Of a stretch of 64,000 nt of DNA, positions 1 to 9,063 are shown in pieces. Numbering within the stretch: position 1 is the stretch's first letter; each line of letters opens with the position of its first letter. The translations under genes were made by a program, and so were the position numbers. The stretch comes from Candidatus Planktophila vernalis (GTDB lineage: Bacteria; Actinomycetota; Actinomycetes; Nanopelagicales; Nanopelagicaceae), in the NCBI RefSeq assembly GCF_002288185.1, contig NZ_CP016776.1, positions 310,001-374,000 on the forward strand, in the 5' to 3' direction. The notes beneath the pieces are model-generated. The model was not told the DNA's origin. It worked only from the letters and a program-made list of their open reading frames with translations, and ran no database searches.

Positions 1-76
1 TTGATAGATCAACTCCACGCACTGCATGCACCTGGCCGTAGCTCTTTTTGAGACCTTTGACCTCGATTACATTCAC
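1..76 (-). CDS. ABC transporter ATP-binding protein, N-terminal fragment (runs off the left edge)
   Basis: Reading the minus strand from a GTG at 76 gives about 25 residues, beginning (M)NVIEVKGLKKSYG and continuing with QVHAVRGVDLS. This is the usual first strand of an ABC ATPase, with the A-loop aromatic (KSYG) and the V-x-G-V-D-L-S stretch that precedes the Walker A strand. A purine-rich CAGGTG lies about 12 bases upstream on the coding strand, and an in-frame stop closes the frame a few codons further up, so GTG 76 is the only ordinary start. Walker motifs are beyond the edge, so the substrate cannot be guessed. It diverges from the zinc-ribbon gene that follows. Confidence 0.7.
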   Translation of the reverse strand, partial: MNVIEVKGLKKSYGQVHAVRGVDLS

Positions 77-118
77 GTTCAGATACTACACCTGCAATTG
101 ATGTGAGAAAATATGGGC

Positions 119-430
119 ATGAGTCCGCGCAGAAATTACCCCAAAAACAAGCGGCCTAAAAGTGATGAGCGTGACATTTCCACCTCAAGTCAAACTATTG
201 AGGAACATCATGAGGGAATGTACATAGTTCGCAAATTAACTGGATCTAGTTCTAACAAGCCATATCGCTGTCCAGGATGCGATCAGGTAATTCCAATGGC
301 CACACCGCACACTGTTGCCTGGTTAGAAGATGATGAAGAAAGTAGGCGTCATTGGCACAACGCTTGTTGGGCAAAGAAAGATAAGCGACGTCCTAATACT
401 GAACGAACACGTAACGCACCGCGCTATTAA
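119..430 (+). CDS. Small actinobacterial zinc-binding protein
   Basis: A 103-residue basic protein. The N-terminus (MSPRRN) is rich in Arg/Lys/Pro, and the middle carries YRCPGCDQ followed about 40 residues later by HWHNACW, so a C-x2-C plus H/C set that would hold one zinc ion. This arrangement matches a widespread short actinobacterial family often labelled, without good reason, ATP/GTP-binding protein. An upstream in-frame ATG at 113 would add two residues; 119 is preferred because family members begin MSPRR. Function is unknown; the basic tail (KKDKRRPNTERTR) would suit nucleic-acid or ribosome contact, but that is inference. Its stop overlaps the stop of the convergent aldehyde dehydrogenase by three bases. 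Confidence 0.75.
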   Translation: MSPRRNYPKNKRPKSDERDISTSSQTIEEHHEGMYIVRKLTGSSSNKPYRCPGCDQVIPMATPHTVAWLEDDEESRRHWHNACWAKKDKRRPNTERTRNAPRY

Positions 431-1908
431 CCGAAGCGTCCCTTTAACCAACGAGTCAAGGTAATAACTAACTTCTCTTCTTTAGCTTTGCGCTTAAAAC
501 TTAAAAGATTAAGTGGAACATTAAAGCGAGTGCGAACTACTGTGCGGGCATAGGTGTATTCGAGTAAGCCTTCAGGTCCATGGACACGTCCATAACCACT
601 GTCTTTCACGCCACCAAATGGCACAGAAGCAACGGCAGCAAATGAAAACGTTGAGTTAATGGCAACCATTCCACATGCCAACTCGGCAGCAATCTTTTTG
701 CCTTGACGTTTAGACCAAACATTGGCACCTAAGCCATAGCTAGATGCATTAGAGAGATCAATGGCCTCGCGCATACTCTTCACACGATTGATAATTATTG
801 TTGGTCCGAAAGTTTCTTCTCGCATTGCCGCTGAATCCTCGGGCACATCTAACAAGATAACTGGCTGAACAAATGGTGGCTTAACAGATTCTGGACCACC
901 ATAGGCACACCTTCCACCATCTTTGATTGCACTCTTAATGTGGGATTGAATAACTTTGATTTGAGAAGGCATCGTTGCAGGTCCATAGTTTCCATCACCT
1001 GGTGCACCTGCATGAATTGTTTCAGCTAATTGGACCGCTAGTTCTACAAACTTATCGGCCACTCTTTCATCAACATACACACGCTCTGCACCAATACATG
1101 ATTGCCCAGCATTAGCCATGGCAGACCAGATAGTTGCATCAACTGCCCGCTCAAGATTGGCATCAACGGCAACGATTACTGGGTCTTTTCCGCCGCACTC
1201 CAAAACAACAGGAGTCATAGTTGTTGCACATTGTGCTGCAACGATTTTTGCCGTTCTAGTTGATCCAGTAAATGAGATTTTATCGACGCCGCTTGTGCAC
1301 AGTGCACCGCCAGTTTCACCTAGTCCTGTAATAGTTGTTAGAACATCAGCAAAGGGTGCAACTTCATTAAAGGTTTCCTCTAACCACATTCCAACACCAG
1401 GTGTGTATTCACTGGGCTTAAAGACAACGGTGTTTCCAGCAGCTAATGCATAGGTGATGGAGCCAACTGGTGTGAACATGGGGTAGTTCCATGGACCAAT
1501 GACACCGACAACTCCAAGAGGAGAGCGCTGCACTGTTGCTGACATATTCGACAAAAGTAAGCCTGGTGCACGATAAGCAGTGCGCATAATCTCTTCTGCA
1601 TGGCGCGCGGCCCAGCCGATGTGGCCCACAGCAATGCTTACTTCCAACTTCGCATCTCCAACAGGCTTTCCAGTTTCAAGTGAAATCAATGCTGCAATCT
1701 GATCAATTCGATTGATAATCACATTAGACCAAGAAAGAAGAACTTTCTTTCGAGCAGAGAATCCAAGTTTTTGCCACTGTGCTGAGGCAGTTCGTGCATG
1801 AGCAACAATTTCACTTACTTGCTTGGCACTCATTATTGGATATGTTCCAGCAACCTCACCGGTTGCAGGATTATGAGAATCAAATGATGGAGTGCGCTTA
1901 GTAGCCAT
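427..1908 (-). CDS. NAD(P)-dependent aldehyde dehydrogenase (succinate-semialdehyde-type)
   Basis: A full-length 493-residue member of the ALDH superfamily, which oxidises aldehydes to carboxylates with NAD(P)+. The Rossmann part contains GPWNYP near residue 138 and FTGS near 213. The general base is Glu237 in LECGGKDP and the nucleophile is Cys271 in GQSCIGAE. The C-terminus carries an extra basic/hydrophobic tail of about 30 residues after the family core, resembling the tails of membrane-associated ALDHs. Substrate cannot be fixed from sequence; succinate semialdehyde or a medium-chain aldehyde are the common options. A TAGGCT at 1916-1921 lies 7 bases before the ATG on the coding strand, so the message is probably leaderless. 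Confidence 0.88.
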   Translation of the reverse strand: MATKRTPSFDSHNPATGEVAGTYPIMSAKQVSEIVAHARTASAQWQKLGFSARKKVLLSWSNVIINRIDQIAALISLETGKPVGDAKLEVSIAVGHIGWAARHAEEIMRTAYRAPGLLLSNMSATVQRSPLGVVGVIGPWNYPMFTPVGSITYALAAGNTVVFKPSEYTPGVGMWLEETFNEVAPFADVLTTITGLGETGGALCTSGVDKISFTGSTRTAKIVAAQCATTMTPVVLECGGKDPVIVAVDANLERAVDATIWSAMANAGQSCIGAERVYVDERVADKFVELAVQLAETIHAGAPGDGNYGPATMPSQIKVIQSHIKSAIKDGGRCAYGGPESVKPPFVQPVILLDVPEDSAAMREETFGPTIIINRVKSMREAIDLSNASSYGLGANVWSKRQGKKIAAELACGMVAINSTFSFAAVASVPFGGVKDSGYGRVHGPEGLLEYTYARTVVRTRFNVPLNLLSFKRKAKEEKLVITLTRWLKGRFG

Positions 1909-1946
1909 GGTTGGAAGCCTAGTGGGGTGAAGATAAGATTTGAAGT

Positions 1947-2657
1947 ATGGCCGAGATAATCAGACCCAGCACAGTGTTGCCGGCCCTTCGCACACCGTTT
2001 CATGTTCTTACTAGTGATGGCGTGGATTTAATCGGAGAAGTCGCATCACCCTTAGGTCAATCAAAAGGGGCGATTTTAACTCTGCATCCACTGCCAACTG
2101 CAGGGGGAATGATGGATAGTCACGTTTATAAGAAAGCAGCAAACCGCCTACCTGCTATGGCCGGGATAAGCGTTGTTCGCTTCAACACACGTGGAACATC
2201 ATCTGAGGCTGGAACAAGCTCTGGTGCATTTGATAACGGTGGAGCAGAAGGCCTAGATGTTCAGGCAATGATTAATTATTGCTTCGATGTTTTAGCGTTA
2301 GAAAACCTTTGGATTGTTGGTTGGTCATTTGGAACAGATCTAGCTTTGCGCCATGCCAAAGATCCACGCCATCAAGGCTTGATTCTTCTTAGCCCACCGC
2401 TTCGCACAACAACTAATGAAGAGCTTTTTTATTGGAATAGTGATCCACGACCAATAACTGCCATTGTGCCAGAACACGATGATTACCTGAAACCAGATGC
2501 TGCTAGAGAGCGCTTTGCAATCGTGCCTAAGTTAAGAATTATTCCAGTAGATGATGCCAAGCATCTGTGGGTAGGCGAACCTTCAGTTCACCGCGTGCTA
2601 TCTGAAATCAACACCATTGTTACTGGTGATACAAGCCCACTACCTCTTGAGTATTAA
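1947..2657 (+). CDS. Alpha/beta-hydrolase family protein
   Basis: A 236-residue alpha/beta-hydrolase. The nucleophile elbow is GWSFG (Ser at about residue 127), the acid is probably in EHDDY (about 173), and the late AKHLW supplies the His. The early GGMMDSHVYKKAAN with the RFNTRGTSSE segment matches the dienelactone-hydrolase-like branch used by many uncharacterised esterases. No signal peptide or membrane segment is present, so it is cytosolic. It diverges from the aldehyde dehydrogenase over 38 bases, and TAAGAT at 1934-1939 sits 7 bases before the ATG, suggesting a leaderless transcript. It overlaps the convergent transporter by 4 bases. Substrate unknown. Confidence 0.85.
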   Translation: MAEIIRPSTVLPALRTPFHVLTSDGVDLIGEVASPLGQSKGAILTLHPLPTAGGMMDSHVYKKAANRLPAMAGISVVRFNTRGTSSEAGTSSGAFDNGGAEGLDVQAMINYCFDVLALENLWIVGWSFGTDLALRHAKDPRHQGLILLSPPLRTTTNEELFYWNSDPRPITAIVPEHDDYLKPDAARERFAIVPKLRIIPVDDAKHLWVGEPSVHRVLSEINTIVTGDTSPLPLEY

Positions 2658-3781
2658 GAGTTATTAGCGCGAGGGATTACGACTTCATCCAAAATCAGAA
2701 TGATCGAAGCTGCAACAGGTACGGCAAGTAATCCGCCGACAAGTCCCAAGAGTGATGAACCAATCAAGGCAGAGATAATTGTTACTGCTCCAGGAACGGC
2801 CAAAGTTCTTTTCATAATGCGTGGTGTTACAACATAGTTTTCAATTTGCACATAAACCACGTATGCAACAAAAGCGATTACACCAATGGCAATTGATTGA
2901 GTGAGTGCGATTATTGTGACAATACCAGAGCCTAAGAAATGTCCTACTAATGGAATCAATCCACAGACAAAAACAATCATTCCAATTGCTATTGGTGAAG
3001 GAAGACCTAGTACTAGTGAGAGCACGAAAACAAAGACAGAAGCCATAGCTGCAATAACTATTTGGCTACCCACAAATGAACCCACACGAGCAATGATGGC
3101 GTTAGTGAGGTGACCTACTCGTGCCCGGCGACTAGCTGGAACTAATGAAAGTCCAAGGTTAACGGCCTGAGGTAGAGAAGTGATGAAATAGAGAGTCAGA
3201 ACCAGGATTGTGAGGAAAGTGAAAAATCCTGAAAGAACTGATTTACCAACACCTATAACTCCACCGAACGCTGAAATTAACAATGTTCCATCTGAAGTTA
3301 CTGAGGTCAGTTTGCTTTGCAGGGTATCGATAATTCCATATTGATCATTGAGCTGATTAATCGTTGCATTATTTGTTAAATCAGCTAAGAGAGTAGGTGC
3401 CTTATTGATGAGTTGGGTTCCCTGAGAAATTACAGGAGGGGCAACAACGAGGGCAAAAAAGACTACAAATGCAATAACTGAGGTGAAGATGATTGTTACT
3501 GCAGTAACACGTGACATATTGCGACGGCGCAGAGCTTCAACTGCTGGATTAAGACCCATTGCTAAGAACAGCGCAATCAGGATCAAAATAAATATTTGAG
3601 AGACGCTAGCAAGTGCGCGCATTAACACGATTGCTGTTAGTGCACCTAACGTTGCAACAAATCCAAAGTAATACGGATGGGATCTATTGATTGGAACACC
3701 TGCAACTCCGTAATCTGCAGGAGATTGTGCAGGTTTGGCTGCTCGCTTGGTAACCTTCTTAATTCGCTCTTTAATTGCCAT
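2654..3781 (-). CDS. AI-2E family transporter (PF01594-type membrane protein)
   Basis: A 375-residue polytopic membrane protein with the family layout: a short basic cytosolic N-terminus, a pair of helices around residues 40-75, a third near 95-115, a long amphipathic soluble segment (about 120-190), then four or five helices to the C-terminus with the PSPIAIGMIVFVCGLIPLVG stretch. Members range from autoinducer-2 exporter to Na+/H+ antiporter, so the substrate is open. TACAAT at 3788-3793 lies 6 bases before the ATG on the coding strand, so transcription probably begins at the start codon. It has no partner gene nearby. Confidence 0.88.
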   Translation of the reverse strand: MAIKERIKKVTKRAAKPAQSPADYGVAGVPINRSHPYYFGFVATLGALTAIVLMRALASVSQIFILILIALFLAMGLNPAVEALRRRNMSRVTAVTIIFTSVIAFVVFFALVVAPPVISQGTQLINKAPTLLADLTNNATINQLNDQYGIIDTLQSKLTSVTSDGTLLISAFGGVIGVGKSVLSGFFTFLTILVLTLYFITSLPQAVNLGLSLVPASRRARVGHLTNAIIARVGSFVGSQIVIAAMASVFVFVLSLVLGLPSPIAIGMIVFVCGLIPLVGHFLGSGIVTIIALTQSIAIGVIAFVAYVVYVQIENYVVTPRIMKRTLAVPGAVTIISALIGSSLLGLVGGLLAVPVAASIILILDEVVIPRANNS

Positions 3782-3865
3782 AGGTGCATTGTAAAGATAG
3801 TTATCTCACTTGTATGAGACGTGGTGTTCATCTTCCCGTCACATTTTTAGGGGAGAATGAGCCCT

Positions 3866-5092
3866 ATGGCCCTACGGATAACAGGATTAGGCGAGGAGAT
3901 CGCAGCTGTTACTGGCCTGCCGTGGCAACAGAGTTTGGAAGAGTGGCCAGAGGATCCCGCGCTGGCAGAAAAGCGCGGTATTTCACGCCACGTGGTCCGC
4001 TTAGTTCGAGCGACCACTGATGCAGATGCACCGGTCTATGCCGTCAAAGAAACAGTGTCAGAGTTCGCCAACCGCGAATACAAGGTCTTGCGCGAACTCA
4101 CATCCCTGAATGCACCCTGCGTTGAGCAGATTGCAGTTGTTGAAGGTAGAACAAATTCTGCCGGGGAGGAACTTCCCTGCGCGATAGTCACTCGTTTCTT
4201 GCCATATTCATTGCCATATCGAGTTCTGCTCTCTGGCTCAGTCACTGCCCATGACATAAATACAATGGCAAATGCTCTTGCACTTCTTCTTGTTCGTTTA
4301 CACCTTTTAGGTTTTTGGTGGGGCGATTGCTCACTATCGAATACTTTATTTCGCCGAGATGCTGAAGGCTTTGCTGCCTATCTGGTAGATGCTGAAACGG
4401 GAGAGTTTCAAAAAACACTTAGTGATGGTCAGAGAGAACATGATTTAGATATTGCAATGTTTAACGTTGCGGCTGAGTTAGAAGACTTGCGTTTATCTGG
4501 AGTTCTATATCCAGGTATGGATCCAGTGCGTGCGGCCGAAGCTGTCATTCGTCGCTACCGCAGAATTTGGTCTGCCCTTAAAGAGCGACAGCTACTTGAC
4601 CCTAAAGATCGACATGCAGTGGAGCGCGCTATGCGACAGTTACATGATTTAGGTTTTGCTGTGGAAGAAGTATCAATCACCATCGATGGTGACACACAGC
4701 TTCTATCTTTCCAGCCTCGTTTAGTTGCAGCTGGTTATCACACACAACGTTTGCGTGAGTTAATGGGAATTGAAACTGAAGAGCTACAAGCCAAACGCTT
4801 ACTTGCATCTTTTGATCGCTATCGTGCCCGTCACGAAAACACGGCTATGACAGTAACTGAGATGGCTAAGGTGTGGTTTCTAGAAGTCTTTGAGCCAACC
4901 ATCAACCGAATTCCTGAGCAGATGCGTGGTCGCGTTGAGCGGGCTCAGATGTTCCATGAAATCCTTGAAAACCGCTGGTATTTAAGTGAACAAAAGGGCA
5001 CTGATGTGGGTTTGGAGTTCGCTGCCGATAACTACGTTGAAGAGATTTTGCCCCATCGGCGTGATTCTGGCGTTGACCTCATCGCCCAGTAG
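3866..5092 (+). CDS. DUF4032 protein with a degenerate protein-kinase-like core
   Basis: A 408-residue actinobacterial protein. The N-terminal half resembles the small-molecule/LPS-kinase fold: a VKE strand (near residue 55), GFWWGDCSLSNTLF (about 150) standing in for the HGDxxxxN catalytic loop, and YLVDAETGEF for the metal-binding Asp. The C-terminal half is the DUF4032 helical domain. Kinase activity is inference; the catalytic loop reads W-G-D-C rather than H-G-D. Start choice: an AGGGGAGA Shine-Dalgarno at 3849-3856 abuts an ATG at 3857 but is 9 bases from the ATG at 3866, so 3866 is preferred. It is followed after 9 bases by the CnoX-like gene, likely one operon. Confidence 0.82.
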   Translation: MALRITGLGEEIAAVTGLPWQQSLEEWPEDPALAEKRGISRHVVRLVRATTDADAPVYAVKETVSEFANREYKVLRELTSLNAPCVEQIAVVEGRTNSAGEELPCAIVTRFLPYSLPYRVLLSGSVTAHDINTMANALALLLVRLHLLGFWWGDCSLSNTLFRRDAEGFAAYLVDAETGEFQKTLSDGQREHDLDIAMFNVAAELEDLRLSGVLYPGMDPVRAAEAVIRRYRRIWSALKERQLLDPKDRHAVERAMRQLHDLGFAVEEVSITIDGDTQLLSFQPRLVAAGYHTQRLRELMGIETEELQAKRLLASFDRYRARHENTAMTVTEMAKVWFLEVFEPTINRIPEQMRGRVERAQMFHEILENRWYLSEQKGTDVGLEFAADNYVEEILPHRRDSGVDLIAQ

Positions 5093-5101
5093 GATTACAA
5101 C

Positions 5102-5962
5102 GTGAGCAACCCACCTAATTTTGCACAAGCAGTTGATCTGAGCTCATTAGGTAAACCAAAGAGCGCCCCAGCAGGACCGACTCCAGGAGTTGAAGTTACT
5201 GCTGCAAACTTAACATCAGAGTTTTTACCTCTATCAAAAACACGTCCAGTCATTTTGTTCTGCTGGTCACCGCGCAGCCCTGAATCAGTTGAAATGTTGA
5301 ATGTGATGGGTCTGCTAGAAACTAGTTACAAGGGTGCTTGGAGTTTGGGACGAGTTGATATCGATGCGCAGCCTCAAGTCGCACAGGCTCTGCAAACTCA
5401 GAAGATTCCTTATGCAGTTGCACTCATTAATGAACAGATTGTTCCTTTATTTGAACAGGCATATCCAGAGGCACAGATTCGTTTGGTTCTAGATAAGGTT
5501 TTAACTTTAGCTTCCGAACAAGGTGTTGGTGATGCACCAGTTGAAATCATCGAACCCGAAGAGGAGGAGGCAGTTACAGCTCTTGAAGCTGGTGACTTTG
5601 CTACTGCAGAGGTTGCCTATAAGAAACTACTAGCTAGAAAGCCAGCAGATTCTTTTGCAAAGCTAGGTCTGGCGCAAACTCAATTGCTGATTCGTACGGA
5701 CGGTTTGGTATTGGATGCAGTAATCAAAGAAGCCACAGATAATCCCACGGATTTGTCCTTGCAGTTAAAGGCAGCTGATATGGAGATAGTAAATGGTGGA
5801 GTTGAAGCAGCCTTCACTCGTCTCTTGCATGCAGTCAAAGAAAGTGCGGGGGATGATCGCAATAAAGCCAAAGATCATCTACTTTCACTCTTTGCCTTAG
5901 TTGATCCAGCAGATCCACGCTTAACTGCAGCTCGCAGCGCGCTAGCGAACGCCCTCTTCTAA
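5102..5962 (+). CDS. CnoX/YbbN-like thioredoxin-TPR co-chaperone, active-site CxxC missing
   Basis: A 286-residue protein with a thioredoxin fold at about 45-135 (PVILFCWSPRSPE, RVDIDAQ, then the cis-Pro segment TQKIPYAVAL) joined to a helical tetratricopeptide part (about 145-286, with EAGDFATAEVAYKKLLARKP). This order is that of CnoX/YbbN, a holdase that hands substrates to GroEL and DnaK. The redox motif WCxxC is replaced by CWSPRS, so it should not act as an oxidoreductase; E. coli CnoX likewise lacks a redox CxxC. The start is GTG at 5102, 9 bases after the upstream stop, with the MFS gene one base downstream. Confidence 0.82.
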   Translation: MSNPPNFAQAVDLSSLGKPKSAPAGPTPGVEVTAANLTSEFLPLSKTRPVILFCWSPRSPESVEMLNVMGLLETSYKGAWSLGRVDIDAQPQVAQALQTQKIPYAVALINEQIVPLFEQAYPEAQIRLVLDKVLTLASEQGVGDAPVEIIEPEEEEAVTALEAGDFATAEVAYKKLLARKPADSFAKLGLAQTQLLIRTDGLVLDAVIKEATDNPTDLSLQLKAADMEIVNGGVEAAFTRLLHAVKESAGDDRNKAKDHLLSLFALVDPADPRLTAARSALANALF

Positions 5963-5963
5963 T

Positions 5964-7148
5964 ATGCGCACAGTTACCCCTAAAAAAGAGCTTAATTACC
6001 TAAGAATTCTCTTCTTCACATTTGGTCTTGGAATCATGTCCTGGATTCCACGCTTTCCAGAAGTTAAAGAGGCGTTAAAGCTAACTAATGGTGGCTTTGG
6101 TTCATTGATCAGTACTGGCGCTTTAGGTTCACTTATCTCACTACTGACTGTGGGATACGTAGTTCACAAGATTGGTGTTAAGAGAGTCCTATATGTCGCC
6201 TCATTCTTCCTTATGGCAACATTGATAATTCTTACCACTGTTGATTCATCTCTGATATTTTTCTTTGCAAATATCGCATTTGGTGCTGCAATATCTGCTT
6301 TTCATATCTCAATCAATGCTCAAGGCTTTAACTACCAAGATCGCACAGGAAAATTTATTATTACTCAGATGAGCGGAGTATGGGGCGCTGGTGCATTACT
6401 CACAGCTTTGATATCAGGATTTCTCGTTGACCGAGTCTCACTGCATCTTCACGTGGGAGTTTTAACTGTAGTTATATTCCTCATTCAAACCGTAGTGATC
6501 AAATCTCTTGCACCAGAGCTCCTAAAGGCTAATCAAGATATAGATGTTGATTACAAAATCAAAGAACTGTTTTCAGGCTTCTCTTTTGATCGAATGGTTT
6601 CATTTGGCCTCATCTGTGCGATTTTTCTAGAGTTCGCGCTTGGTGACTGGGCTGCTATTTACACCAAGGAAGAAATTGGAATTAAGAGTGGCTTCAACAC
6701 GCTGCCATATATTCTCTTCACAGTGTGGATGATTTTTGGAAGATTCACCGTTCACTACTTAGTGCCACGATTTTCATTAGAGCGTTTAGCAGTCCATGCA
6801 TCGCTGTTGGCTGGCTCTTCTTTCCTTGGGAGTGTCTTTTTAGCAAGATCGGTCTTTGCTAATAATCAAGATATGGCGTTTCTAGTTATTTGCATCGGCT
6901 TCTCACTTGCTGGTCTTGGAAGTTCATTCCTTGGACCGACGTTTATGGCTGCGGCAAATACCCGCTCAAAGCACCCTGCTAGCGTGGTTATTGGCCATAT
7001 CGGCGTCGCAAATATTGTTTTGGCTTTCATTTTGAAGTGGATTGTTGCTTGGACTGCTCAAGCTACTTCGCTAACAATCGGCTTAATCATTCCAGCGGTT
7101 CTTTTGCTAACAGTTCCTTTTTTCGCAAAAGCACTTAAGAGCGTTTAA
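5964..7148 (+). CDS. MFS permease (YbjJ/FucP-like)
   Basis: A 394-residue Major Facilitator with about twelve hydrophobic segments. The first loop contains [16 protein letters not shown] and the family motif region [15 protein letters not shown], the pattern of the YbjJ group of putative sugar or metabolite permeases. Its ATG comes one base after the stop of the CnoX-like gene, so it is translationally coupled to it. The 3' end overlaps the 3' end of glgB by 14 bases on the opposite strand. The transported substrate cannot be told from sequence. Confidence 0.85.
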   Translation: MRTVTPKKELNYLRILFFTFGLGIMSWIPRFPEVKEALKLTNGGFGSLISTGALGSLISLLTVGYVVHKIGVKRVLYVASFFLMATLIILTTVDSSLIFFFANIAFGAAISAFHISINAQGFNYQDRTGKFIITQMSGVWGAGALLTALISGFLVDRVSLHLHVGVLTVVIFLIQTVVIKSLAPELLKANQDIDVDYKIKELFSGFSFDRMVSFGLICAIFLEFALGDWAAIYTKEEIGIKSGFNTLPYILFTVWMIFGRFTVHYLVPRFSLERLAVHASLLAGSSFLGSVFLARSVFANNQDMAFLVICIGFSLAGLGSSFLGPTFMAAANTRSKHPASVVIGHIGVANIVLAFILKWIVAWTAQATSLTIGLIIPAVLLLTVPFFAKALKSV

Positions 7149-9060
7149 ACCAAATAGTTGCAAGCGGTGGAATTCGCACCTGTGCAACTAGTTGCGCCCC
7201 ATCATTGACTGCCACAGGTTCATTTGTAATTCCGCTGCCGCCATATGCTAAATCATCAGTGTTGAGAACTTCGGTCCATGTTCCAGTAGTTGGAAATGGC
7301 AAGGAGTAGTTCTCGTGTGGCATAGGGGAGAAGTTTGTGATTGCAACTAAGGGAGTTCCTTGATCATCCCAACGAGCAAAAGCAACGACGTTTGCCGCGC
7401 CGTCATTTCCAACGAGCCACGTGAAGCCTTCAGGAGATGTGTCTTTTTCCCAAAGTGATGGAAGCTTTTTATAGAGAGCGTTTATTTCAGCAACACACTT
7501 TTGAACACCTTGGTGTTCTCCGTACTCAGTTAAATACCATTGCAGTCCGGCGCTTTCATTCCACTCATCATTTTGGGCAAATTCACTGCCCATAAACAAG
7601 AGCTTCTTACCTGGATGCGCCCACATAAATCCATACAGAGCACGCAGTGTTGCAGTCTTTTGCCAGCGATCTCCAGGGAACTTGTTTACTAACTGGCCTT
7701 TGCCATGGACTACTTCATCATGGGAGAGCGGCAGCATGAAGTTCTCACTCCAGGCATAGAGAATTGAGAAAGTTACTTCATTGTGGTGATAAACGCGGTG
7801 AATAGGATCATGTTGTAGATACTGCAAAACATCATGCATCCAACCCATGTTCCACTTAAAGCCAAAGCCTAGACCGCCAGATGAAGTGTCACGAGTGACG
7901 CCAGACCATGCAGTTGATTCCTCGGCAATCATCATGATGCCTGGGTGGGTTTTATAGGCAGTGGAAGTAGCTTCTTGGAGCAGTTGAACTGCCTCTAAAT
8001 TCTCACGGCCACCATTGATGTTTGGCACCCATTCGCCTTCTTTGCGTGAGTAATCCAAATAAAGCATGGAAGCAACAGCATCAACACGTAATCCATCAAT
8101 GTGATACTCGGTTAACCAATAGAGCGCACTTGCAACTAAAAAGTTACGGACTTCATTTCGCCCAAAGTTAAAAATAAGCGTGCCCCAGTCAGGGTGTTCA
8201 CCTAAACGTGGATCTGCATGCTCATAAAGGGCAGTGCCATCAAATTTAGCCAGAGCCCATTCATCTTTTGGAAAGTGTGCAGGAACCCAATCGAGAATGA
8301 CTCCAATGCCAGCAGCATGCAATGCATCTACTAAGAATTTGAAATCATCAGGAGAACCAAAGCGAGAGGTTGGTGCAAAAAATGAGGTTACTTGGTATCC
8401 CCAAGATGGACCATACGGGTGTTCTGTGACAGGCAAGAACTCAACATGAGTAAAGCCTTGAGCGCGCACATAGTCAACTAATTCGATTGCAAGTTCGCGA
8501 TATGAAAGACCTAACTTCCATGACCCTAAGTGCACTTCATAGACTGAAACAGGGGAGCGCCAGGATTCAAACTTTGTGCGCTTTGTTATCCAATCTGAAT
8601 CACTCCATACATAGGTAGATTCTTCAACAACCGATGCAGTCAGTGGAGGAATTTCTGTAGCGCGCGACATTGAATCGGCGTGATCTACCCAGCGTCCATC
8701 GATGCCACAAATTGCAAACTTATATCTAGTTCCAACTCCGATATCTGGAATAAAGATTTCCCAGATGCCAGAGGAACCAATACGGACCATGTGGTGTGTG
8801 TTTTTATCCCAGAAATTATGATCACCAATGAGTGAAACTGCTTGTGCATTAGGTGCCCATACTGAAAAAGCAGTGCCTAGAAGCTCATTTGAATCATCTC
8901 GGCGGACATGTGCTCCTAATGCTTTCCACAGCTGCTCATGGCGGCCTTCAGCGATGAGATACAGATCAAGCTCACCTAAAGTTGAATGTGGATTAAGAAA
9001 GGATGCAGGCTGAATAAGGTGGGTCGAATCTCTCTTAGTAAATCTGGAAAAGATTCCCAT
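7135..9060 (-). CDS. glgB: 1,4-alpha-glucan branching enzyme
   Basis: A 641-residue GH13 branching enzyme that makes alpha-1,6 branches in the glycogen-like glucan. An N-terminal CBM48 module (about 55-150, [18 protein letters not shown]) precedes the barrel: DWVPAHF (257-263), GLRVDAV with nucleophile Asp327, AEEST with acid/base Glu380, and [10 protein letters not shown]. The C-terminal all-beta domain is complete. It follows glgE after only 3 bases, so the maltosyltransferase and the branching enzyme are co-made; GlgE plus GlgB is the known actinobacterial route to branched alpha-glucan. Usual length, no damage seen. Confidence 0.95.
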   Translation of the reverse strand: MGIFSRFTKRDSTHLIQPASFLNPHSTLGELDLYLIAEGRHEQLWKALGAHVRRDDSNELLGTAFSVWAPNAQAVSLIGDHNFWDKNTHHMVRIGSSGIWEIFIPDIGVGTRYKFAICGIDGRWVDHADSMSRATEIPPLTASVVEESTYVWSDSDWITKRTKFESWRSPVSVYEVHLGSWKLGLSYRELAIELVDYVRAQGFTHVEFLPVTEHPYGPSWGYQVTSFFAPTSRFGSPDDFKFLVDALHAAGIGVILDWVPAHFPKDEWALAKFDGTALYEHADPRLGEHPDWGTLIFNFGRNEVRNFLVASALYWLTEYHIDGLRVDAVASMLYLDYSRKEGEWVPNINGGRENLEAVQLLQEATSTAYKTHPGIMMIAEESTAWSGVTRDTSSGGLGFGFKWNMGWMHDVLQYLQHDPIHRVYHHNEVTFSILYAWSENFMLPLSHDEVVHGKGQLVNKFPGDRWQKTATLRALYGFMWAHPGKKLLFMGSEFAQNDEWNESAGLQWYLTEYGEHQGVQKCVAEINALYKKLPSLWEKDTSPEGFTWLVGNDGAANVVAFARWDDQGTPLVAITNFSPMPHENYSLPFPTTGTWTEVLNTDDLAYGGSGITNEPVAVNDGAQLVAQVRIPPLATIWFKRS

Positions 9061-9063
9061 TTC

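Noticed and set aside
3784-4020. 78-residue plus-strand frame overlapping the start of the DUF4032 gene
   Set aside because: Out of frame with a recognised gene, no ribosome-binding site, and an unstructured basic product.
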